NCBI GenBank assembly: GCA_023053575.1
Contig: JAKZAP010000009.1
Location: 11,141,869-11,205,868 of the forward strand
DNA: 64,000 nt
Origin: Branchinecta lynchi
Taxonomy: Eukaryota; Arthropoda; Branchiopoda; Anostraca; Branchinectidae
Direction: 5' to 3'
Below the pieces are notes generated by a model. It was not told the DNA's origin. It searched no databases and saw only the letters and a list, made by a program, of their open reading frames with translations. Numbering within the stretch: the first letter of the stretch is position 1; every line of letters begins with the position of its first letter. The position numbers and the translations under genes are program-made. Below, in pieces: positions 43,698-54,689 of the stretch.

Positions 43698-44560
43698 TTT
43701 TATGGCACTTGCCCTTCGGCCAAGTGCCATATAGCGATTGCAATTTCTGTCCGTCAGTCGGTCTGTCGTTCCCGATTTTGCCAGTTCGGGCACTTCCACA
43801 CAAGCAAGGACCATGAAACTTGGCAGGCATATAGGAGACCCGACCAGAATAAAGAGGAAATAATCACTTCCCGGATTTGTAGCGATCCCGCGAGTTCTGT
43901 GGAAAATTTCGGTGTCGTCTAGGGTATATGCTCTCTCTACATTTCAAGTTTCATTGAAATTAATGCACTCGATAAACCGTTAAACTCGTTAAACTCGTTG
44001 AGTTCTGTATGTGCTGGGACGACGAAACTTGGCAGGTATGTCAGGGATCCGAATCGTGCGGAGAGTGGACGGATGGGGAATCCGGAATCTGGCATGCATA
44101 ACTTTTGAACGGGTGACCGGATTTGAATGAAACTTGTCGGGTGAAAAGGGCTATCGCCTCAGATGTTCTGTGTTAAGTCCGGGTCGGATCCGAGCTGTAG
44201 GGGGATGGGGGGGGGGGGGTGTGGAAAACTGATGAAACACTTGAAGCAGAGGGTTTTGGACGGAACTTGGTGGAAAGAACAAGCATTATGCCTAGATACG
44301 AAATTGACGGAGCCAGATGGTTTCGGGGCTCTGTCGGGGGAGTTGGAGGTGGTTTCCGGGAATTCCGGTAATAAAAAAAAACAGTTCCAGATGTACTAAG
44401 ACAACGAAACTTTGCAGGCATATTAGTGACCTGACTTAATTGACTTAAGAACCATACACAACATGCCCCCGGAAACTTCCGTTCCTAGATCCGAGCATTT
44501 TGGGGAGCAAGAGAAGAGAAATATGGAAATTGACTTCTGTAAATTGCGAACGAGTGGCTT
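43698..44560 (-). mobile_element. family A element, reversed, 3' part
   Basis: Begins with the reversed 3' hairpin TATGGCACTTGCCCTTCGGC + CAAGTGCCATA, then GTCCGTCAGTCGGTCTGTCG and reversed core units (GATGAAACTTGGCAGGTAT). It ends in a T17 run near 44560. It faces the preceding element tail to tail across about 91 bp. Confidence 0.7.
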
Positions 44561-45159
44561 TTTTTTTTTTTTTTTAATCCCGTAGCATCTTTTGTAATTT
44601 AATTTATTTTTATATTATTTATAAACTAAGAAATCAGATTTCGTACTTTTTGTGGCTACTCCTCCATCCCTCAGTGACGTTAATTTGAATCTATTTTTAC
44701 CCAATTTTAAGTATTCACGTCACCTAACTTTCAAAATTAAACCCATATTTTATTTACTATTCTTTCCCCTAATACTTGGAAAATAATTATTTCATTTATA
44801 TTTTGTAAAAAAATTCTTTAACTACATTTCCCTTTTTTTTTTTTATTACTTATAATTCAAATCTACTAATATTAAACACACATCCACTCATCTCAATAAC
44901 ATTCTTTTTCCTTTACTCAAATTTAACTTTAATCTAATTTACCTTTTGAGCAGTCAAACTATAGTCTAATAACGAAAAATAGGGCAAAACACACAAAAAC
45001 AAAAAGCACATCGATATCTCAGGGTGCCCTTCCGGCATAGGGCACCCCTTCCATCGCAGCCACTATTACAACTCTTTAAACCAACAAAAAACCCTATTTT
45101 TCTTTACTAAACCAAACAACCCCCCTCCCTACCAAAAGTTAAATGAAAATTAAAAATAA
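44561..45159. other. A/T-rich segment with one 9-bp hairpin
   Basis: Strongly A/T-rich, no ORF. GGGTGCCCT, loop TCCGGCAT, AGGGCACCC at 45022-45047 is a perfect hairpin. Possibly the 3' part of an unidentified retroelement. Confidence 0.4.
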
Positions 45160-46712
45160 CAAGAGCTACGAGCTCATATGGCACTTGTTACGAGTAGGCA
45201 CGGCTCGGTTATGTCAATGATATATCTAGTGTTTGCTAGGTGTCTTCCCACCAAGTTTCATCTCGATCCCTCCACTCATAGCGTTTTCCAATATTTCCGG
45301 TTCTCCCCTCCAGCTCCCCCCCAAAAGTCACCGGATCCGGCCCGGATTTTAAGTAGGTCGTCTGAGGCATGAGGTCTTTCCAAATATCAAGTTTCATCGA
45401 GATCCGGTCCCCCGTTCAAAAGTTATAAATACCTCAAGATTCCGGATTCCCCCTCCCTCCCCAACAGTGCCCGAATCGGCTCGGTCATGTCAATGATGTA
45501 TCTAGTGTTTGCTAGGTGTCTTCCCACCAAGTTTCATCTCGATCCCTCCACTCATAGCGTTTCCCAAGATTTCCGGTTAACCCCTCCAGCTCCCCCAAAA
45601 GTCACCGGATCCGATCCGGATTTTAAGTGGGTCGTCTGAGGCACGAGGCCTTTCCAAATACCAAGTTCCATCGAGATCCGATCACCCGTTCAAAAGTTAT
45701 AAATACCTCAAGATTCCGGATTCCCCCTCCCTCCACTCCCCCCACAGTGCCCGAATTGGCTCGGTTATGTCAATGATGGATCTAGTGTTTGCTAGGTGTC
45801 TTCACACCAAGTTTCATCTCGATCCCTCCACTCATAGCGTTTCCCAAGATTTCCGGTTGCCCCCTCCAGCTCCCCCCAAAAGTCACCGGATCCGGTCCGT
45901 ATTTTAAGTGGGTCGCTGAGGCATGAGGCCTTTCCAAATACCAAGTTCCATCGAGATCCGATCACCCGTTCAAAAGTTATAAATACCTCAAGATTCCGGA
46001 TTCACCCTCCCTCCACTCCCCCGACAGTGCCCGAATCGGCTCGGTCATGTCAATGATGTATCTAGTGTTTGCTAGGTGTCTTCCCACCAAGTTTCATCTC
46101 GACCCCTCCACTCATAGCGTTTCCCAAGATTTCCGGTTGCCTCCTCCAGCTCCCCCCAAAAGTCACCGGATCCGGTCTGGATTTTAAGTGGGTCGTCTGA
46201 GGCATGAGGTCTTTCCAAATATCAAGTTCCATCGAGATCCGATCACCCGTTCAAAAGTTATAAATACCTCAAGATTCCGGATTCCCCCTCCCTCCACTCC
46301 CCCCACAGTGCCCGAATCGTCTCGGTTATGTCAATGATGTATCTAGTGTTTGCTAGGTGTTTTCCCACCAAGTTTCATTTCGATCCCTCCACTCATAGCG
46401 TTTCCCAAGATTTCCGGTTGCCCCCTGCAGCTCCCCTCAAAAGTCACCGGATCCGGTCCAGATTTTAAGTGGGTCGTCTGAGGTATGAGGTCTTTCCAAA
46501 TATCAAGTTCCATCGAGATCCGATCACCCGTTCAAAAGTTAAAAATACCTCAAGATTCCGGATTCCCCCTCCCTCCACTCCCCCCACAGTACCCGAATCG
46601 GCTCGGTTATGTCAATGATGTATCTAGTCTTTGCTAGGTGTCTTCCCACCAAGTTTCATCTCGATCCCTCCACTCGTAGCGTTTCCCAAGATTTCCGGTT
46701 GCCCCCTCCATT
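45160..46712 (+). repeat. family A element as a ~280-bp tandem array
   Basis: The family A left end (CAAGAGCTACGAGCTCATAT at about 45160) leads straight into tandem units. CCAAGTTTCATCTCGA-type motifs start at 45251, 45527, 45807, 46087, 46368 and 46649, a spacing of 276-281 bp. Units are highly alike and contain GTGTTTGCTAGGTGTCTTCC, CCACTCATAGCGTTT and CGTTCAAAAGTTATAAATAC. It ends mid-unit without tail or hairpin. Confidence 0.88.
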
Positions 46713-47449
46713 TCTGTAATCAAACCTGTAATCTGTAATCAAAACTGGTTTGTTTCTTTCCCCGAAGTTGAACAAGAGGACTGAAAGCCTGACGAGGACC
46801 CTTGCCAAGAAGGGCCGAAATATCGCTTATGAAGAATCTTAGCTGATGTATCCGTTGAAAACATTGCTGGAATAAAGGGAAGGAATTGGGAAAGGATTTG
46901 TTGGGGGGGGGGGGGAGGGGGGGTCGTTACACTGAGTGGCACGGGTTTTGATTTTTCACTTTTAACACCTCACTGACAACAGCTTAAGGTGAATGCGTGT
47001 TTTCGTTCACTTCAGCAGTTATTCTGTCACCATCAACCTTCACCTCCGCTTTACACTCCCCTCCCTTGTTTTATCTTTGTTCTGCCTGCGCTTGACGAAT
47101 TCAAAACTTAGAACAGATCCTTCCAGCACTTTTTGCTTCAAATACACATACCCTTCGTGCACGCACAAGCTATAGTCTTACACTTGCTATTGGTTTTTTT
47201 TTTTTTAGCCGGAACCCGACTAAACGACATATTCTATGGTTCCCAACGGCCTTTGAACATTTGTGCATCAAGGGTTTGGCTTACAGAGGATCAAGATAAA
47301 CCACGAGTTGACAAATCACTACAGTCATCGTCTGACCTAACTTTGCAAGTGCCATATGAGCTTCTAGCTCTTTTTTCAGCGTATATTGCAGGAAAGAAAA
47401 GTTGCTGGTATCACGAAATACAGGTGAGGAGTCGGTTTCAAGCAGAAAA
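46713..47449. other. mixed repeat fragments
   Basis: Contains the reversed relative of the 32.8-kb repeat (46760-46826), a poly(G) tract near 46900 and a reversed family A left end (CAAGTGCCATATGAGCTTCT, about 47346-47375). No gene recognised. Confidence 0.4.
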
Positions 47450-47935
47450 GGTTTATTTTGAGGTCCTCTTAAAGCACACGTCCTACTAGAAATTATCTTT
47501 TCGCTATGAAATGGATCAGAAAAAAACTTTCTCGAAAATACCATTACTTTCAATCTGAATTTAGCGATTTTCTTGTTAGCACTTGACGACTCTTCACAGT
47601 CTTCCTCCTCTCCGACGCGGCGGCTGAGCGCAAAACATTTGAAAACTGAATGCGCCGTGGATACAAAGTACGAAAACTAAGCAAATAAAATTAGTCAAAA
47701 CCAGAAGATTCTCATATCCTTGTGTGTGAGTTTTCAGCGGACGTTGAAGATTCTTGCAAACTTCTTTGTGAAATGGGCAAAACTCGGCACGGCCGAAAAG
47801 GCACTCAAAATTCGTAGGCACAAAACCAAACAATTGAGAAAGATGGGGATTTCAAAAGCTCATAATTCCATAAGGGAGCTAGGTATATTGTAAAAGGCAG
47901 AATAAGCAAGAGAGGTCCTTTAAACTTTGGGCGCC
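47450..47935 (+). repeat. family D repeat, uninterrupted copy
   Basis: Blocks AAAATACCATTACTTTC, TTAGCGATTTTCTTGTTAGC, CATTTGAAAACTGAATGCGC and AGCTCATAATTCCATAAGGG with AGGCAGAATAAGCAAGAG. All recur in the same order at 59.88-60.11 and 61.58-61.75 kb, where family B interrupts them. Confidence 0.7.
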
Positions 47936-48045
47936 AGCAGATAGTTCGTACCATGAGGGACTATCTAGGACACTTCCTCCGAAGACTGGCAGTGTCCAGC
48001 AACTCAATAACGGAACTTCCAATATCATCAGTTATTATATATAAG

Positions 48046-48051
48046 TTTATT
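48046..48051 (-). terminator. polyadenylation signal AATAAA of Skeletor
   Basis: TTTATT on the plus strand, about 345 bp past the Skeletor stop codon; the most likely end signal of the gene. Confidence 0.5.
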
Positions 48052-48395
48052 ATATGAAACAACAGCTTTTTACATCAGCTAGCATGGCAAAAAACACACG
48101 ATAAACTTTTCTCGAAACCTTACAAATCAACGTGCGTCTTATTTACAATACCACCACAATTTTCCCCATTTACAAAATATGTTTTTATCACAAGCCAACG
48201 ACATCTACTGGGATCCGGCACATCAGTAGGCAGCATGAAAAGTATCACTGGGAGAAAGAAGTATGGATCAATCTCTTGGTTTTGATGAGACCAGCAGCTT
48301 CAGTACTGCACAAGTCACAAGAAAATCACAAGCAAACCTGCGATTACCACAGGCGTGACAGCGAGAAGCACAGTTTTTACTGCACCAGAACTACT

Positions 48396-50350
48396 TCACA
48401 CCAATAGCCGCATCAGCGGAAGCATCAGCAACAAGAGAGAAAGTGAGTTCAGAGGCGATCCGCTTTTTCCTTCACCGGCCGGATTCGCCGATTTTCCACC
48501 ACCGGTCGGATTCGCCGGTTTTCCATCGCCAGTCCGATTCGCCGATGGAACATCGGACGGAGAAACGACGATAGTATCATTTTCAACCTCGGCTTCGGTT
48601 TCATAGTCTTGGTTATCACTGCGGTGTTCTTTCGGCAGAGCTGCAGAAGAAGTATTATCCGACCGTTTCCGTCGGATTTGAATTTTCCGCTCTTCACGAC
48701 CCTTAAATGGGAAAGTGTGAGCTTCCGGTCCAGATTTTTTCTCGTCGGATTCAATTTTCGACCAGACATCGTCCAGGATGAGCTGTTCGGTGTCCGAATC
48801 CGGTGAGAGCCCTGATCGCTTCAAGAGGGTTGATTCGCTGAAGTCAATGCTCCGTGACATCGGAAGTCCGCTCCGCGAGGCAATCCGGACATCTTCCACT
48901 ATTCCGCGGACTGATGGAGCATTTCCACCGAAAGAAATCTTCGTCCCAATTACTTGAGAATATCCTTCGTTTTCGTGCGGATCTATCCGAATTTCCGCGA
49001 AGTTCTTTCCTTCAGCGGAATCCGGTTGAATTTCGGCCGATCCTTCGGACCTCCCCTGGGTGCGGAACGGCGGACTTCCAGGGAAGCGAACCGGCTGCTG
49101 CGGTCGTTGCTGCTGTTGTTGGACGAACTGGGGAAGATTTCCGGGGTTGGAAGGGATAGGAGGTGGTAGCTCTCCCTTAAACGGAACCAGCTGGGGATTC
49201 TGAAGCAACTGCGGGCGAGTCAAGGGTCTTTGTCCTTGGGGGATCTGAGGTGGTCGGAATTCTCCATTGGGTGGTAAGACCTGGACACCAGGACGAGCGG
49301 GTGGTAGGCCAGGTATGACTTGCCGTTCTACTGGTGTATCCTGTCTTCTGTCACCACCAAACCCAAAGAAGGAGCCAACGTTTTGGAAAAAGCTTGACTT
49401 CTTGGTGGGCTTCACCTGTACCTTTTTGTCAGCAAACTGTGGTGGTAGCCCGGTGGACGGTGGCTGGCCACCAGTCGGCACAGCAAAGAAGAACTGCCCC
49501 TCTGGACCCGGAATCAGCCCTTCAACTTTCGGATTCGGTCTACCGTTGGGTCTTTCCGGTCTGTAATTAACTTGAGTGGAAGGTGGCACGGCGTCTAGCC
49601 TGAAGGTTTCACGGGCGTCACCCGGAAAGGGTGGTCTGCCACCCGAAATCGGCTGAGATGGGATACTCCTCACAGTGCCTGCATTGGCTATTGCTTCGAG
49701 TTCGGATGCTTTAAACATCGGGTCGAAACTTGGTGTTTTCTGACCCGCCGGGGATTGGTTGGATTCCTTTTTCGACCCTGCTAACGACTGGTCAGAAACC
49801 TCGAAACCAAGGGGTGGAACGGGTCCATTCACGTTCTTGATAGGTCGGAATCCAGTCTCAAAAACAAGGCTGCTTGGATTAAAGTCATCAGCTCCACTTG
49901 CTTTAATCGACTGTCGCTGTTGATTGTAACTGTTATCATTTTTTGGTCTTAGGGGCTCGGGCCGTTTCTGGACATCCTGGCGATTTGGCTCTTGGTATTT
50001 CGGCGGATTCCTTACGGGAACCGGCGTATCATCTTCATACTCCTCATCAGATTCAAGATCTTCCCCCTTCGACGGTTCAGCGTATACTGGTTTCCGATCC
50101 GATTGCGAGTGAGCTTTATAGTTTCGGTCGGTAGTGGCGAAGTTGACATTCTTCGAGGATCCGAAAGGGGGAAGGGAGGGAGGAGGACGGGGGGCTTCGG
50201 CTAATGGGAGCTCTCCCATGGCTTTCGTGACGGTGCGTTCTGTAGAGCGACTTGGAGTGGAGACTTTCTGAATAGGAGGAGGCTGAGGTACAGAGGGTCT
50301 GTAGTTCGGCAGTTCATTTGGTGACAGTACTTCCTTGGCTTTGGGTGGAC
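48396..50350 (-). CDS. Skeletor: Skeletor orthologue, terminal exon (Pro-rich tail)
   Basis: Starts at acceptor TTCTGTTACAG before 50350 in phase 1, matching the previous donor at 53330, and encodes about 651 residues to the stop. It is Pro/Gln/Asn-rich and low in hydrophobic residues (PPPIQKVSTPSRS, QQQQQRPQQPVRFPG, SKIESDEKKSGPEAH). A basic patch RKIQIRRKRS is a possible furin-like or nuclear motif. Near the C-terminus are three related repeats (PSANRTGDGK, PANPTGGGK, SANPAGEGK). The last 20 or so residues (SLSLLLLMLPLMRLLV) are a hydrophobic tail after small residues (GSPLNS), as in GPI-anchored proteins. This tail is poorly conserved in the family as far as I know, so its role is open. 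Confidence 0.85.
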
Positions 50351-50399
50351 CTGTAACAGAATACTTTAAGTCAGTTTCTAAATGTCAGTATCTTAAATT

Positions 50400-51041
50400 C
50401 AACAGCGCAAAAGATTCCGGTATTTCTTTTCAAAATGAAAAAACTCCCCAATTCCCCTACCGTAAAATGGCTTGGCATGTTCATAGCACAGTCTCTAAAA
50501 AAAATTTGCGATAACGCTGTTTCGGCTGTTCAGGATTCCATTCGTGTCGGATATGGAAAAAATAGTTCCACAAATAGAGGAAGGTATAACAGAAAAGCGC
50601 TTGGTAGTTTATATAATAGTTTTTGTTCTCCCTCTGTCTGCAACCTTTCCGGAATTTTTGGTATTCTGAGGCTAAAAGATTTAAAACGTATCAGAACTTA
50701 TTATTTTAAGTATTGTAAATTTCTCTTGTACCTTCCTCGACGTTATAGGAATTTCCGTATAACTGCAACTTTTTTGCCCTCTGACCCTTGTGCAAAGTTA
50801 TCTTCAATTGCCCAGGACCTTCACGTTTCTGCCCTTGACCATTTCTCCGCATTCCATCTAGGAAGAAAATGTTTTAGACCCGATTAGTCCCTTTTCTTTT
50901 CTTCTTTTAAATGTTTATTTTTTGATCTCGTGCATTTACTACATTATTGAAAGCTCAGTGTATTTTTTCCTTTTTTTGTCTATACTGCACTATTTCCTCT
51001 CTTTAAGTGCGTTAATAAAATCATCATCATCATCATCATCA
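50400..51041 (+). mobile_element. LINE ORF2 C-terminus with (ATC)n tail
   Basis: An open frame of about 150 codons to 50887 gives VKWLGMFIAQSLKKICDNA, RGRYNRKALGSLYNSF and LKRIRTYYFKYCKFLLYLPR, a LINE reverse transcriptase end. It is followed by a T-rich 3' region and the tail AATAAAATCATCATCATCAT, continuing to 51041. The frame is intact to its 5' truncation. Confidence 0.8.
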
Positions 51042-51130
51042 GTATTGATAGTTTGTCGTGAGTATCGACGTTTGTTTGTCGTCTCGTTTTTTTTCCTTTT
51101 TTACTTATTTTATTGAAGAAATACTTGCTA

Positions 51131-51495
51131 TACACTGTCAGAAGCTTCATCACAGACAACACAAGGATGCCCGGTTTCAACAGTTTTTTGTACATAAACA
51201 CGCAACAGGCAACACTTGGAATGTAATCTGTTGTCACGACAAACGTTGTGCATGAAATGTTTATGATTTCCAGTATTGCCAGGAAGAGCCGAAAACCGCC
51301 AAAAAAGCATATGCTGAATTCCTGATTTCATGACGACACACAAAAAAGCCTGCACATGCCTTTTTGGCCCTGGTAATACTTGTTATGCATAAAATTTCAT
51401 GTGTAACTTTTGTCGCGGCAACAGACAACATTCCAAGTGTTGTCTATTGAAACCGCGCATCCTTGTGTTGTCTGTTATAAAACTTCTGACACTGT
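51131..51495. mobile_element. TA-type MITE (Tc1/mariner-like), complete copy
   Basis: CACTGTCAGAAGCTTCATCA at the left and the matching TAAAACTTCTGACACTG at the right, with TA outside each end. The arms extend about 50 bp (GGATGCCCGGTTTCAACAG against CTATTGAAACCGCGCATCC). No coding capacity. Confidence 0.8.
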
Positions 51496-51659
51496 AGTTG
51501 TCTCAATTCTAGGGACCGGATATTGGTAGCTTTATTTTGTCTATCTACGAACCGTTATTTTACGTTACCTTCTGTTCATCGAGCATGCTCTATGCTATGA
51601 AGGTTTGTGAATGTCAAAGTAGTTGAACCGGAAACTAATCTATGACGGTTCACTTTGAC

Positions 51660-52420
51660 AAAGGAATGTCCGAAAATTCCCCTCCAACCGGATCAAAGCT
51701 TGTGGCCTTCTTATTGCATTAAATTTGTAGAAGCATTCTAGGTAAAGTGTATAAAGCGTTCGTTATTCCCCACTTCCTTGGTGTATTTTTACTGAGTCAG
51801 ATATTAAAGCACTATGCAAGTGTCTTTGTAAGTTTGCAAAATATCTGTTGAGACTTCCGCCTTGGTCAAGCAACAGCCAGGGTTGCCACATCAAAAATGT
51901 TTAGAGAGTGACTTTTGGCCCAAAACAGAGAGTGAACTGGAGTGAAATTTATTTCGGAATCGCCCTTGTAAAAATTACACATCTTAATTTTACTTTCATG
52001 AAAAAAAAAAACTTGAAATAGTCAGCTCTGATCGGAATCCCCGATGCAAAAATTACAAAACTGGTAATGTTTTGAAATAGAGTGATTTACGTAGTGATCC
52101 TACGTAGGACAAGAGTGACACAAACAAAATAGAGTGACAATTCACACTATCGTGCGACATGTGGCAACCCTGGCAACAGCACCATATCAAGGAAGTATGG
52201 AGTAGCCCAGCCCGTAATTGCTGTACAGAAACGTTTACTGCTCTATAGGCAAGATCTTGATCGGACAAGCGTATATATAGACTCTTGAATAGTTGATAAT
52301 TTGTTTGTTGATTACGTAGTGGTGTGTATTGTGTAGCTTTTCCGTATTTTTCTTACTCCACTTTTTGTGTATTTATACATGATGATGGTAATAAAATGAT
52401 TAATTAATTAATTAATTGAA
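51660..52420 (+). mobile_element. LINE ORF2 C-terminus with (ATTA)n tail, split by a MITE
   Basis: ALCKCLCKFAKYLLRLPPWS before the MITE and ISRKYGVAQPVIAVQKRLLL after it lie in one frame once the MITE and one target copy are ignored, ending in a stop near 52288. The homologous segment at 50.7 kb reads YFKYCKFLLYLPRRYRN. The tail GGTAATAAAATGATTAATTA continues as ATTA repeats to about 52417. Confidence 0.8.
51878..52172. mobile_element. hAT-like MITE with exact 8-bp target duplication
   Basis: CAGGGTTGCCACA at 51878-51890 and TGTGGCAACCCTG at 52160-52172 are perfect 13-bp inverted ends. GCAACAGC flanks both sides (51870-51877 and 52173-52180). An 8-bp duplication and CAGGG...-type ends are typical of hAT transposons. 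295 bp, no ORF, inserted in a LINE coding end. Confidence 0.92.
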
Positions 52421-52922
52421 GATAAGAAACAGGTTTCTTGCACAGGGCGTTTTAGACCGAAAATCCACGCAAACCTTACCAAATCGTTCGAAACTGGAAA
52501 TTGAATTGCTTGGCTTGTAGCCGGATTGCTTCGCAAATATCTAGGAGCTTCGAAAACTTCTCGCTTGCCCTTCAAATCCTAACGTTACTATGGACAAAAG
52601 GTCGTAAATCTGGCCCAAAGGGCATTTCTGTCTTCCATTTCACTATTTCCGAAGTCAAGCTGAGCCTCGCCCCGGACGCGACAGACTGGCCGTTGGCGTC
52701 AGTAATTTCACCGTCCCAATAACCAGACAGTAACAACTGATTCGAAATAATACTCGATGTAGTAAGTATTAATTCATTTATTCATAACTCGTTATTTTGA
52801 AAAAGCTGAGTAAATGAAAGAAAATCTGTTTTGTCCAGAAAAGGAATCTAAAAAAACATCCTCGCAAATTTGTCCCAAAATGAATAAAATCAGGTCATGT
52901 ATTCCCAGAGGGGGGCGTTAAT

Positions 52923-53310
52923 TTAAGAAGTTGGATATCGCAGAAAGGTTTTATAATAATAATACAAAGCAAGAGAAAAAGCTTTCGCCCTAAATAACTC
53001 TAAGAGACTTTGAGTAGTCGAAGTGATCAGAGTTAAAAATCCCATCAACAAGCACTTGAAACTACTGATTGATTCGGAATTAACCGCATCTTCGGTAAGG
53101 CTGTTCCAAGGATCAAAAATTCTGTTGCGAAAACCCCACTTAAAGACGTCCTTGTGGAATCTTGATTTTGCATGCTTGTACACGAAGCTTTTTTTCAAGC
53201 TTTTACGGGAAGCAGCCAAAGAGGGCGGAAAAACGAATTCTCGTTTCGTGGCGGAATTGGGTTCAAAGCTGGTACAGCTCATCCTACTGAAAGCTGGTAG
53301 CTCATCCCAG
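52923..53310 (-). mobile_element. LINE ORF2 C-terminal fragment, minus strand
   Basis: Minus-strand reading gives VYKHAKSRFHKDVFKWGFRN, DPWNSLTEDAVNSESISSFK and AKAFSLALYYYYKTFLR. NRxxxxWNSL and the following helix are the LINE C-terminal signature. The end with AAAGCTTTTTCTCTTGC and TATTATTATAAAA resembles the fragment at 9.9 kb. Confidence 0.75.
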
Positions 53311-53329
53311 AAAATAAAGTAGTTCTTAC

Positions 53330-53519
53330 CTGGCCTGGGACCGCTGAAAAAATCGTCTCCCTTCATCGCTTCATCGAAAGAGGAGGGAAAATCCATTTTT
53401 GGGAAATCCGGAAAACCACCGGAAAATGGCGGGAATTTGTCAGAAAATTCGGCTCCCTTGTTGTGAGTTGCTGAAGAAGGTTTGCTAGGGCGGTTCTGGG
53501 TCTGTCCAACTCGAAGTGG
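53330..53519 (-). CDS. Skeletor: Skeletor orthologue, exon e
   Basis: A 190-nt exon: acceptor TTCTTTTCTTCTAG before 53519, donor GTAAGA after 53330. Entry phase 0 and exit phase 1 match both neighbours. It encodes a linker rich in Phe, Pro, Ser and Asp (AEFSDKFPPFSGGFPDFPK, ending DEAMKGDDFFSGPRP). It shows no conserved family motif and is placed by phase and position, so it is somewhat less certain than the preceding exons. Its short downstream intronic frame runs into a LINE remnant. Confidence 0.72.
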
Positions 53520-53999
53520 CTAGAAGAAAAGAATAGTGAGCTGGCTGCTGGTGGTGTACTTCGGCTACACTTCAAATAGCTGCTGACACACCTCTCAATT
53601 TGAACAAGAACAGTCTGCGTGGACAAGACTTCAAGCTGAGCGGCTAACTGGTAGATAATCTTTTCAAACAAAGTGGTGGACTAGTGTAACGCCCTTCCAT
53701 CTAAAGTAGTTTCGAGTGACTCCATCAACGCACTAAAAAATTCCCTCGGCATCGCCCGCTGAAAAAAAGTATGATGAGAAGTGTTGAGGCAAATGGTCTA
53801 TTTTTTGCACATTCTTATTAACACTCTAAGGAGAGAAGTTTTGGGTAAGGAGGTTATCCAAAGTGGGGCTCTAAAAGATTTGATGGTGTGGGTAGATTCC
53901 TGAAGGTCGCCATCGAGCACCGCTAACGTTGTATTGTAGGTTGAAGTTGTAATAGGGATAGTTATTAGTTTATTAGAGAGTTTAACTAGTATTCGTAAC

Positions 54000-54092
54000 G
54001 TTTTCAAAATCACAACGAATTACATCGCAAGTAATAGTCAATTGAAACTGCGCATCCTTGTGTTATCAGTTACGAAACTTCTGACAGTGTGA
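54000..54092. repeat. half of a TA-type MITE
   Basis: ATTGAAACTGCGCATCCTTG with AAACTTCTGACAGTGTG is the right arm of the family seen at 51.13 and 59.22 kb, lying just outside the Skeletor exon donor. No left arm nearby. Confidence 0.6.
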
Positions 54093-54120
54093 TAGCTCGA
54101 TTTCGAGAAATATATAATAC

Positions 54121-54267
54121 CTCGGATTCGTCGGTTTCAAAGTCTCCATCATAATCAAACTCTTCTACTTTGCCGCTAGATGAGGCGTCAACTCTCCGGT
54201 TGGCAAACTTCGTGTCGCATCCATCAACGACGCGGATTCGGTAGCCCAGATAACGGTGAGTAAAGCA
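54121..54267 (-). CDS. Skeletor: Skeletor orthologue, exon d
   Basis: A 147-nt exon (acceptor TTTCTTTTTCAG, donor GTATTA), phase 0 at both ends. It starts CFTHRYLGYRIRVVDGCDTK, the highly conserved Cys/His segment that closes the cupredoxin-like region of Skeletor proteins (CFTH carries likely ligand-type residues). It then becomes acidic (GKVEEFDYDGDFETDESE). The acidic tail leads into the Pro-rich exons. Confidence 0.9.
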
Positions 54268-54689
54268 CTGAAAAAGAAATTAAAAATAAACAACCAACTA
54301 ATATAATATCGAAGAAACAAATTAAATGAAATAAAACGATACAAAATTAAGAATGACAGAAAAAAAACAGGCGCATGTACTGCGCCCTTTCGGATAGTTC
54401 AGGACCATAGAAAATTACCGAGAAGATTATTAGGCCCGAGCCTCAAGAGGGCCCTTTCCAGGAAGGGCCGAAATATAGCTATAATAAGATCCAACAGACC
54501 GCCTAACCAACAGACGCCCCAAACAGAACAATAAGCGCATTTTTTAAATTCAAAACATAATGAAACTGAATTGAACTCCTACTCAAAGTTTACGCCAGGA
54601 TAACCCTGAAATAGTTAGCTAATAGCTGACATCAATTTTTTTTTTCCTTTCTATTTGCCTATTTTATAAGCAAGTAACAATGCCAAGAG

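Larger units (their letters stand above)
50351..53329. other. last intron of Skeletor, filled with retroelements
   Basis: About 3 kb between phase-matched splice sites. It holds two plus-strand LINE ends, a minus-strand LINE end and two MITEs, each listed separately. Confidence 0.75.

Noticed and set aside
45160..46712. CRISPR-like array
   Set aside because: Units are contiguous about 280-bp tandem repeats with no spacer pattern, in a eukaryotic context.
49267..49566. Plus-strand ORFs opposite the last Skeletor exon
   Set aside because: Shadows of the Pro-rich minus-strand coding frame.
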